From Oxyruncus cristatus (lineage: Eukaryota > Chordata > Aves > Passeriformes > Cotingidae): 64,000 bases of DNA. Within the stretch, counting starts at the first letter, position 1. Every line of letters begins with the position of its first letter. The notes under the pieces were generated by a model, which searched no databases, was not told the DNA's origin, and saw only the letters and a program-made list of their open reading frames with translations. This document shows positions 43,301-55,300 of this stretch, in pieces. Position numbers and translations under genes: made by a program. The DNA lies in the NCBI GenBank assembly GCA_013399855.1, contig VXAY01003847.1, positions 188,961-252,960 on the forward strand, in the 5' to 3' direction.

Positions 43301-46300
43301 ATATAAACAGCCAACCTTTTAGGAATGCCACTTCCTAGGTTGCAATTAGAATTACAGGAAATAAATCAGCTGAACTCCCCGAAGCTGACAAGTGGGTCAA
43401 GTTGAGGTGAGCCCTGTTCCCCTCAGCTCAGTTTACAGCTCCCTTCAGCTGATGAAACAAACTTCCTGTTGAACATCTCCTTTGCAGCAGAGTCACTGTC
43501 AAACTGTCAGCCAAGCTAACAGGCAGAGAGACACGAGGATCTGATAAGGCAATTCTATTTTCCCAGAAATTAAACCAAACAGGCAAGGCTTCTGGCCTAT
43601 TTGAGCTCCTATTTTCTTAGTAAACAGTTTCTAAATCACAAAATACAATAAACATCGTAGGACTACTTTTTATGGTTTCCATTGCTTATTTGTGAAAATA
43701 CTAATACTCATTTAAATGTGTAATACAGTCTGATAACAAGCTTAAGATCAAACTGATCTGACAGTGTCCCAACTAAATGCTGCACAATAATCAGTAATTC
43801 AGGGTTTCCTAGATCAAGGTAATATATTTGAAAACAACCTTGTTAAATGCGTATGAGTTAATAAAAGCTGTGCAAATAGATGAATATGAGGTACCCGCTA
43901 AAGCAAGTGTTATACCTCCTAAAATGATCGTCCTACAAAAAGTAACATCCTGTACTAATTTAGGGAAACCTACAAGAAATAACTGCCTACAGATAGCTCT
44001 GTTCTGTAACAACAATGGAACAGATCTGGAGCTTATAAAGCATAACCACTGGGGTTAGAAGACGTGTTCCAAGATATGTGAAGAGGAAAACTGATGGTCT
44101 AAATTTCTGCCCTCAAGAAAAACATCTCTTTAGAAAATAAATTAAGATATTAGAAATCTTCCAAAAGGAAGCAAGTTAAAAAAAAAATCCAAACGAAAAT
44201 GAACTCAGAAAATGTAAATCATATTGTAAGGCAGAATAAATACATTCAATAATGATTTTCCTTTGAGCCCCTTTTCATCTGCAACAGTTGTATGCTCGGC
44301 CTCAAATAATACATTTGCAGAACAATGGTTACATCCCTAAGAGTTTGTGCTGAAACAATCTTTCAAATATCAACTATTCCCCATGTAGTTTTGTCAAAAT
44401 GCATTTCAAAAATATTGTATTGTATGCATCTTTTTAAAGGAGAAAATAAAACATACAAATTCACCCTTACATGTGTAAGGGCAGGAAAGTGCCATCATGT
44501 GCACAAACACTGTCTAGACAGAGTATAACCGGATTTTTAATTTAATGTTCTTCTGTTAAAAAGCTTGAATTTACATGTGCATGCTAAAGAATTGGTTTTG
44601 TTTGTGTTTTTTAGTTTGGTGGTTTTGTTATTGAGGTTTTTTTAAAAATCTGCATCTGAGCTGTTTCTCTAGAACAATGCTAATAATGCTTATGCTTAAT
44701 TCTTGTCCTCTTTCATTTGAGAAAACTGCAGTGATCAAATGTTCTGGAGAAAGCTCTGACATCTGATAGAAGGGCTGGATGATGGCATCAAAGGTATCCC
44801 TTTTTCTTCCTACTACTGGAAGCCTCTCCACATCCAACTTAACAGCTCATTATATCTACCACAAGTTCATCTTTCAAAAGTTATGCAATATTTCTGGCTA
44901 CATTCTCTCAAAAGTATCCTGCATATGGAGGAAGAAAGGGTAAATAAGTAGTTCTGCATTCCAAGCTAAAAATCATATGCAATAAGGGTGGGGTTTTTGA
45001 CTGAAAAGAAGCAAAACCACTTTGGCACATGCATTTAATATGAAATTTCAACAGAGAAATGTGCACTAAAATGTTACAGAAGTCAAGAAAATGTTACCTG
45101 TACTGCATCCTCATTAAGAATTTGGTTTCAGAATTGATATTGGTAAGTGTATTGATAAGTCACTTCAACTTCAGTGTTACAGTTTCGAATTTTATAAGAG
45201 ATTAAGGCTTTAAGTCTCTAATATTCTTTTATAACAGCATCAAGGCCAGTCATTTGTTGTACCAACTTAATTCACTGTATAACAACACAAGCTACAAGTC
45301 TGCTTCCTTTTGAGGCCTTAAGGAGGAATCACTGACGGGGAAGACAAACCAAGACATTTTGGTTAGACAAAAAGTGGCACCAAGAACCACTTGAATCACC
45401 CCAAATTCTGAGTTCATAATTTAGCTAAAGGAGCTCACTGATAAACTCCAATTTCAGGTAAAAATAACACTGATAAAGATAAAAGATGCAAAAAATATAC
45501 AGCTATTATAATTTTTTTAAAGTTGATAATACAGTAGTTAATGAAATAAATGAATTTGCTTTCCCTGCCTTTATTTCACTAATTTTTTTTAAAGTTTCTA
45601 CTTGCTCTAGGACTTCATTTATCAGAAAATCAGTCTTCAAAGGCAAAAAGCTTGCACTTTAATAGTTGGAACAAGAGAAAATTATTCAGTTGTGTTCAGT
45701 CTTTCTAAAAGCTCATTTAAGGTTTGCCTTAGCTTTCTGTAAATCCTACTAAGTATTTGCTGATTCAAAAAATAAACTTACAAGGTAACACATATGTCTG
45801 TCAGCACTACTTTTTCTCCAAAGCAGTGTTCCTACAGCCAACCAAAGTGCTAGCTTGGCTGAGGCTTTGCCTAGATATAAGCTTTCTTACTCCATGGTAC
45901 CTGTAACACATGATCTGTGACTAGGAGAGATAATCTGCATAGTGGCAAATGACAAACCTATTAGGGATAGTTTACTGGACACTGTTGCTTTCTTACCCAG
46001 CCCAACTAGACTGGACCAGCAGCCTACAATGAGCTCTTACCGGAGAGACACTTTATGCTTTAAAAACACGCGCGCCTGTGCGTGTGTATAAAATAAACAT
46101 AAATATATACATTGAAATAGCAACTAAGATAACTTCATTTTTCCAATGGTAAACAGAATATAAAGGCTGTCTGATTCGCCCAAGTAAGAGTGACCTTGAT
46201 ATTCATAAAAATATTACCACCTGACTACTGGATCATACAATCAAGTTTTCTGTTGCTACAGTTTGCAAGTCATCTTAATATTATCTCCAGTTTAACATTT

Positions 46301-49300
46301 CTTCTCTTTCTTGCATTTGTGGTCTAAGCAGTTTCATCAAATGCCTCCAATTCCTGTACGGTACATTTGATGCCCTCTTTTGCAAATATACCACAACAAT
46401 CAGCTAGTCGGTTCCGGGAACACAACACAGATTTTGGGCTCATTAACACTTTTAGTATAGACCATGAAGGAAAACCGTATTTTTAATAAGAAATACAACC
46501 ATACATGCACATATTATGCTGTATTTAGTAAGTGCAAAGCATCTTTACCTGACAAAGCATCTTGTGCTTCAAAAAATGTGCTGAGACCTCCTTTCACATA
46601 AGCTAGACTCCCCTCGTTTTTCTTATTGGCTTGTTTCTTCAAATTCACAACAGCCGTTTTGAGCTGATCAAAACTGAAAACAAACAAGAAAACCTCCATG
46701 ACATTCAAACAACAAATAAGGTCAGCTAATGAATAAACAGAACGAACTACTAGGAAAATAAAACCAGTTACTTTCAGAACAACTATTACAGACCAAGAAA
46801 TTGCTAATAAGTGTGCTTTTAAATAATGACAGTTTATTCTTAGTCCACAAATTTTGTTTTTTTCAGTTTCAATACTAAATGGAGGGCTCCTATCACTTGT
46901 GATGGAAGAGATCTCCTTATAACACAAATTAGTCATTAAGTTTCTTCTACACGTGTAATATTGCTCTTAGTGAACTGTCTGTACTATGTTAAATAGGTGA
47001 CTGCATAATTCATAAACTTAGTACACTACATTATCTAGTGAGATGTTAGCAGTCTCTTTAATAATGACATCTGTTTAATTCTGCAGTTTAGAGCACAACC
47101 CTTTTTCACTTCTGGTTCATTCAATATTTTACATTGGTTTGAACATACAGTTCGTAATAGAATGCAGTATTAGTGCAGAAATAAAGAAAAGCTAAACCCA
47201 TTCCTGCTTTATGAAAGCATGGTTTTTATATGTAGTCTACTGAAATATTTTTGAAAGACACTTCACAGGGGAATAATAATTGCAACTCATCATCACCGTT
47301 TGTATGGTAGCTTTCTTTTTATCTTAGTTTGCTAATATTTCTCAATTTTTGCTACTTTACATTTCCTTTCATATTTTCATTTTTTGCAAGTAGCTGCAAT
47401 TATTTGAGAAGTCTTATGTTGTGAAGAAAATTTCACTATTTGCATATAATTTTTTTGGTTTTGATGATGAATGTCATCTCAATAGTTATACTACTGGATT
47501 TACTATAAAAACACTACCATGAACAAGCTCAGAAATACAAATGTAGCACATGATTTTCATCCTTAAGGTCTTTCCACCTACCTGCAGGTCAAACCCCTCT
47601 CTCTAATACAAAAGAATCAGACAAAAAACCTAAACTATATGGCAGTGAGGAGAAGGAAACAATGAAGTAGGAAATTACAACATAAGACAATTCCACCAAT
47701 ACTGTGCCCATTTTAAAAAGAGTTGGTAGAAAAAGACAATTAAGAGAACAAACCACAGTTTAGCCCAGGCAGCAAGAAGCCTATCACCACCTACTGGGAG
47801 ACAAAGCACACTGGTGCACCCAGAAGCATTTTTCTTTTTATACTGGTGATGTCACTATATTATGCCTTATTTCCTGTTTCCATCTACTGGACAGAAATCA
47901 CATTACTCAATAGCTGGATTTGCAAGCTACTTGGGCTTACAAAAAGTACTTACCAGTAGCACTTTCAAACTAACAAAAATATGTACTGTTCTCCTCTTAA
48001 GCACTGTTCCATGTTATCTGATGAACTAACAGTATGTCTAAATAGTTCATTTATATTGGTCAGGATATTGCCAGGAGTGAAAAAAGCTCATAATAAAAAA
48101 GATGCCATATTGATTTCTCAAAAAGAATGTTCTTCACGGAAAAAACAGACATAAGCTAACCAAAACATCAGTGCACCACACATTTAGAACTCTCAATACC
48201 TGAGGTTACACAGAGGACAAGAACTAAACAATTGCCATGTTTCCAGAAAAACAGCACAAATTATATAGGACAGATATTTATACAATTCCAGAATATTTTT
48301 AAGATTACACATTTTGAAGTGGGAAGAGAAAAACACCAACCAAAACATTCTGCTTCTTCATTTAAAAATAGATTCAAAATACGACTGGATCCACTGTACC
48401 CTTTGAGTATTTATTCCTCTTGAGTTTCACACACCTTTTGCACCTTCAACACTAAAATTTGGATTTTATAATTCAATACAAACTGAATTAATATGCAAAA
48501 AACTCATTTGCTTCACTTAAAAGCAAAAATTAACACTTTTTATTCCACTGGACTGATGGGACCATGACTTGAAATTGTTGACATGCAAAGACATAATGAA
48601 ACTTTTTTCAGCGAGAAAGATGAAGTACTTAAGCTGATACTAGACGAAGTGTTAGATTTTTCTTTTCTTTTCTAAAAGCACCTCACTCATTCAAGCTGTA
48701 TAGCCACCAATATTTATATACTCCTGGGTTTGTGGCTCAGCTCTCATATCTTTCTTAAAGCAGCGGCCATAGCTGCCTCGCCTTCAAGAATCAGATTTAG
48801 GAAAGTAGCACCCCTGATTGCCCATTAAACAGCTAAGTTAGAAGTCATTCCCAGAACTCTCCACAAGCCTCTTGGATTGCTACTCCTCCTATAAATATGA
48901 GGGACCTTAAAGTCTTCTACAAAAAACAGGGTCTGCTCTCTGGAAACTTCCTCAAGTTGCTTAAGGAAAATTTTTCTTCATTTCCTCATCCCACTGTAAT
49001 GACACTCCTTCCAGCCTCCCGAACAAGTTCTCGACCATCCTGCTCCATAAGAGACCATGTATTTATTCAAGCTGTTCCTTCACACGAAGGTCAAGTCCCT
49101 ATCTTCTTTCCGGGTATCTTTCTCAGGTGGCCTCTTCCCATCCACCACAGAATACCAGGCACATGAGCTATCCCACTTTATTCCAGTGATATGTTTGTCT
49201 AATCCCACCCGTGGAGCTCCGTCTCCTTATACTTCTTTCCCGGGCAGCATGTGAGTGTGTAAAGGCACATGAGGTTGGATGCTTCCAATTGTTTTTGTAA

Positions 49301-52300
49301 CTACTAACAGCACTCACTGAACCATGCAGGTAGCACTCTGAAAACAGTGGTACAGCCATCCGTGAACCCACAGGATGCATTTATTAACTATTAACTTGAA
49401 GCCTTCCCCTTCAACAGCTCATGTGCTCTTCACTTTTTTCCCCAGGGCTCTGCAACCACTCTTGATCTGTTCTACATCTCTCCTGGCAGTGTCACTGGTA
49501 CCCACATGAAAGAGCAACAAAATGGCAACAGTCCAAGTACCAAATGTAAAGAAATTTTTTAAGAACAACTACATTAAATGCATTCTCACTCTCAGTTCTT
49601 TCTCACTTTATTATCCTCTCAGCTTTTTTAAAAACTTGGTGATCCCTGAAGTTATCATATTCTGACAGATAGAATAAATTTTTAATCACTCCTCTTAGTT
49701 ACTTGATTTCAAAAGATGCTGTCACTATATGTGTACTAGGTAATAATGTTCTCTATCTGTTGTTCTGGCCCTTCAATGTGGCATCATTTTGAGAGGAAAT
49801 TCAATTATTTCCCAAGTAGATTAATGGTTATTTCTGGAGTTCCCAAAACCAAACATCTCCCCCATCCCAGATAGGTAACGGTCCACCTACCATTAGATAG
49901 AAAAAAAAAGTATGCTTAATAAATTTGAAAAGTGGTATTTCCTTTTAAAATGCTAATCAGAATACCCAGCTAAAAAAGAAAAAACTCACAAAAAAAGCTC
50001 ATCCTCTTTACTAAAAATGACTCGCAGTATTATCCAAATACCAGAAGATCAAAGTTTCTGAACTCAGTTAGACATGCAAAAATATATTTCTGTAATGCAT
50101 TCATGTAAGTACATATTGTGATATATATTTAAAAATTAAGATTTCATGGTCAAGATTTTAAGGGATCTACTTAAAAGGGATTTACTTACAAACATCCTAC
50201 TCACTTGTCCAACACTCGTTACCGCAGCATTTTCCACAAGTATTACCTGTTAGCTAAAAACTAATGGATACCAGCTACAGTTTTAGTCATCTGTTCAGTG
50301 CCCTTATCCTGTGCCAGTAGTCATGACTTAACACTTGGAGTTTCCACTCTAGGCCAGGTGCCTAGCTTCTTGATTCATAAAGGGCTTTAGTCTGAAGAAA
50401 GACAGCTTCCATCTGACTTGGGGCAGGGGGTAGGGAGGAAAAAAAACCCACCATAAATTAGGTGTTGTTCAAAATGAAGTTTTTTTCAGAAACACATTGA
50501 GCAAACTTGTTGATTCATTTGTAGTCAAGCAGAGACAATAGTGATTACAGGTCTATTATTGTAAGAGTAAACCCCCAATGACACATCTGCTGTATAATGA
50601 AATACCATCAACTGACTTGCATTTAAAGCAATTACTTATATGATAGCAACAAACCTCGTTGTTGAATGATTCTCAATCAGGTACCAGGCAGCAGAAAAGT
50701 TTTCACTTGTGAAATCAGCACTCATCCCAGGAAACAGTGACTCCAAATCTTTTTGAGGAAATCTGCTCCTGAAAAATGAATATTCATTTCTTCGCTGAGA
50801 CATAGTCTTGTGAACAGTTTACAAAAGTTACATAAAAAAAACCCCAACAAAAACATCAAACCCAAATCATTTTCCTGTAAGATGGAAATACAAACTTGTA
50901 TCTCACCAAAACATTAAATCTGCTATTACAGACACATGTAGTGTGACCGGGAAAGACTGAAATATAAGTAAAACTAATTTTACCATTTTGATTTCACCAT
51001 TACACATATGACAGAAATGTGTTCTGTACAAAATGCTTCTATTTAACTCTAAAATGGCAGGACTTCAACAGGTTAACAGCTTGTAAGTGATCCCACACCA
51101 TCATTGTCTATTGATCCCTGTGCAGCAGAAGTCAGAGAAACATTAAGAGAGATAAAACATATTTCTACTATATATAAACACTGAAAGAAATCCAGAGTGA
51201 AAGTAATTCTCTTGCAAAACAGAATACACTATCTGTTCATAGTACACAAAACACAAGAAAAACAGGCATATCCCAAGTGACAGCCAGCATGTTTTGCTAG
51301 TTTTATTGTCTTACAAATGCATAAAGAAAGCATGTGAGCCAATTCCTTTTGAAGACAGATTCTCGACAACAGCATTTTTTAAAACTACAAAGAGTTTCTA
51401 AGATACTCTTATAGAAAATGTATTCCAGTTATTTTAAGACTGTGTAATAAAAATATTTAAAGCACTTTTTGATGAGAACATGACAATCTTCATCCTTCAG
51501 TCCAGATACCCACTCAGCACTTGTTGAGTGCATATTCATTCCACCATACATTCGCAGTACATCACCAGCTGCACTCCCCCCTTTATTATTTACTGCCAGC
51601 TGCACCCCATCTTCAGAAACTAACTGTGGCCAACAACTTTACTTTTGGTCAGCCCTGAACTGGTCAATCAGTTGGACTACATGGACTTACGTCCCTTCCA
51701 ACTGAAATATTCTTATCTATTCTAAAAATTTATTACGTCATTTTTGGATCACAACATTTAACTCAAAAGTCAACAAAATCCCTCTCTGATGCTCACAAGT
51801 CAAGTGAACTTTGCTAAGCAAAGTATACTGTATGCAAATGCGAATCTGCCACACTTCGAATCTGAGAGAAAACTTGGGTGGTAGCAGCAACCCAGAATCA
51901 GTTATTAGAATTACATTTAATACGTATGAAAAGCCATTTATATGGACACAAAAGCAGCAATTTATTAGTTTAAGTTTTTCTGTAATCTAAACATGTTTCA
52001 AGACAGTTAAAGTTGTTTTTATTACAAAAAGCAAACAACAGATTAAGTGAAACAAATCTGAAGGCAGGCGCATTAAAAAGTGCAATTATACAGAGGAAGA
52101 GCTGGTTTCTGGAAGTTTCTTTTCATATCGAAATGGCCATTAGCACAAGCAGGTACAAAGGACTTACGTACATAATGACATGGCACAGAAGTCTTTCATC
52201 AGTAGCACCTGATTACAGCAGGGGTATGAAACAACACTTTTTAAAAACCAGAAAAAAAAAAAATCAAATGAGATGCAAGGAAAAGCGATGACAGATATGA

Positions 52301-55300
52301 AAAGTAGAGATACAGGGGAAATAGCGTGAGAAACAAATGTAGCAACTAAAAATGAAGGTCCCAACATTTCTCTGTGTTCAATGAAAAAGTGATAATGTTA
52401 AACAAAACTTAGAAACTTAAGTAGCAAGATTGAGGATTTTCAATGAACTTAAATTTCATGAATGACAGTAAGAAGAAATTGCTGATTTATGTAAGAATAA
52501 GAAGAAAGTTTCAATTTATTCATTTGAAGAAAATTTAAGATATCTTATTTTTCACTGAAATTAGTTAAAGGGCCCAGGAGGCACATGAACTTCATACGTG
52601 ATACATGGTACAGCTGTACATAAAAGTGTTTGTATTAGATCCACACATGGCAGCATCTTTTTGGAACATTACATTTTCTAATGCTGAAAAAAATAAAAGC
52701 AAGAAAATAAATCTGACTTATCTGAGAAGAGACTCAGACATTCTGTGCAAGCACTACTTAAAGTGGATGCACACAATACAGAAGCAGAATTTTGCTCATA
52801 TTTTTCCGAACTTCCATGTATGTTCCCAGAAACCAAAAAAACTGATATAAGACAAAAAGCACACACATTCAAATACACCATTACCAAATGCTACTTATTA
52901 TTGCAAGTTTATAAGACGTGAACTATACAATTCCTAGGGGGAAAAAACACCCTATTCTACATATATATATATATATATATATATTTATCTTGAGAAAGAC
53001 CAAGCTAGACATGTAATCAATTCCTGCAAATGAATCTTGCCCACAGGCAGTGGGATATTAATGAAGGGATTTTTTTCAATTTGATGTTTGACTGTCTTGA
53101 AAAGTTATTAGGAGTTTTCTTCCAGCAGATGCATTTGTGTAGAACCATAAATTAACAATGCTTTTATCTGTGCGGACATATTTCAGACATAGTCACAACA
53201 GAGTAGAAACATGAATGTGAATGTGTGAGGTATGTTAACAATATGTTATACTCCATGGTATAGTATCCTTATTTTTATCGTAAATTTTACCAGTAGTTTT
53301 TCCACTAACAGATATGGGGAGCTTGGAATGACTTGTTACAGCTGTCCTCACAACAAACTGCTCGCTAAAATGCTCAAACTGAAAGCAACTGTATTTCTAG
53401 AATGTCTGGCCAGATGCATCTAAAAAGAGACTGGCTGACTCCACATACACACAAGTTTGTTTCATTAACTTCCATTAGTAAATTAAATAAGTCAGTTTTT
53501 GGAAGTTGCTCTCATGAAAACTTGCTTACTGCTTACTTATAAACAAGCCCATATTTAACTTGAGAAAGTATTTCTATTTTACTCTTTTCAGAATTACAGG
53601 GTGAAGATGAACTAGTAACAAAAGCTTAGACCATGCTGACATGCAATTAAACTATTGATCATTTTTCTGTTGATTCGCTCGTTATCCAAGAATCCCTCCA
53701 GGAAGCAACTCCGAATACTTAATCATTATTAAAAAGTAATCATGTAAAAGAAACTGGGAGCCACAAATTGAATCCAGAAAACCTCTGAAAAAGAGTGAAG
53801 TTTGCAATCCTTGACAACTCCAAGTATTTTGCTACCTTTACAATTTCAGCAAAGGTACACACATTGGATTTACATAGTAGTACTTTCTGCTAGGTACACT
53901 ATTTATCTAAAACAGAATCAGATCTGGTATTAGACCTATAGTTAACAATTTAAAATAGTCTTATTCATCCCTCAGCAACAATTTTAAATATAAAAGAAAG
54001 TGAGATTTTGCATACTGGTTATATTAACGAGAAGTATAATAAAACTACATTTGGTTTCAAGACACCATACACTTCCACTGCCCTCAAAACGATTTTGTGT
54101 ATGTGACTGTAATACAGCCACATAGCATTAACGCAGTAGTCCTTGCTTCCATGTAAAGGTAATGCAAATCACATAGCATACAAACTATTCACTTGTGCCA
54201 CATGAGCCCATCCTTCCACTTCCCCAAACTTCAGGTTCTGTACAGCTTGGTAGTCAATAAACCTACTTTACAGCACAGTATACACTGGCTTTTACAGAAC
54301 TTGTGCACATTGAGAGAATTTATATTCTCTAGAGATTTAAGATTAGTTGGAATCTCCATGTGTAAATCACAGCCTCCAAGTAGTCACAAGCAAGTAAGAG
54401 CAACAAGATCCAATGGGTACTAATGAACAGAGCCTGACTATGAACACAGTTTAGCAAGTTGTAATTTTTCTGTACAAATTATTTTGCTCTCAGAATTTCA
54501 GAAACTCATAGTGTGCTTTTTAGCATATGTGACCATATTTGCAGATTAAAGGTAGGTCCCAAAACAGAATACAGTCACCAAAAGGTAACTTGAACCTCAA
54601 TTCTGCAGGAGTTTACAGGTCAAAAGGAGCAATAAACTTTAAATAAACACAGATTCTGAATAGCAACCAGCATAAACAAGCTCCAGCTAGAGCTGCTGTA
54701 CACTCCCCCCTCTGTCTGGTACCAGTTAGACTCCTTGAAGCTGGCTTTGTATCAGCTGTACTGTGTTAATAATGCGTGCAAGAAGACCAGCAAAAGGGAC
54801 ACTACTGTAGACTAAACACAACACATCAGGTGTTAACAGAGATCTTTCCAACAGCAACAAGACAAGGATGCAATTCCTCCCTAGTAGCACTGGGTTCATT
54901 AGAACTATGAAAACAAAGTGGCAATCATATTTGAGAACTCGCAGAATGTGGTAAGAGAAGTCTACTAAGAAATTACAGGCTGGTGGCTGCAACTGATGCA
55001 TCAGCCTAACAAGCAGTTACTTTATGTTTCAATGTCATAAAGCTTGGAATATATACTGCAACTCTCTTCTACAGCTTTCACAGTTTTTCTGCATGCATCT
55101 CTCTGATCAAGTTTCCACCAGCCAGCCCATCACATTCAATGGTAACTTTACAGCATTTCTATACAAGCCCTTTAAAAATAAACATCTCAGCCTCCAGAAA
55201 GTCTTTTCCTATGTCATGGTAGCAAGCTGACGTTTACCATTAGGTGGCAGCGTAAGATCATCGGTTTCCTTCTCCCAGAAGAACTGTTTTGGAAAGTGGC

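Larger units (their letters stand above)
36842..46548 (-). other. EXOC2 intron D-E (9,707 bp)
   Basis: This large intron has GT-AG ends. It holds a MIR-like relic (36990-37100), a short hairpin (39590-39611), an RFX-like palindrome (43007-43020) followed by a GC-richer unique stretch (about 43360-43620), and an alternating purine-pyrimidine tract (46066-46090). The rest is AT-rich and unassigned. Confidence 0.8.

Noticed and set aside
36842..46548. An intronless HUS1B-type retrogene inside EXOC2, as in mammals
   Set aside because: No open frame with HUS1-like content was seen in this or any other intron here.
46514..46936. 140-codon minus-strand open frame as a separate gene
   Set aside because: Its middle is EXOC2 exon D. 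The two ends are intron read-through past good splice sites. The same applies to the open frames around exon P (1191-1607), exon J (17287-17700), exon M (10395-10586) and exon K (13926-14300).
52961..52985. Array-like repeat as CRISPR or satellite
   Set aside because: It is a simple AT microsatellite, and the genome is vertebrate.
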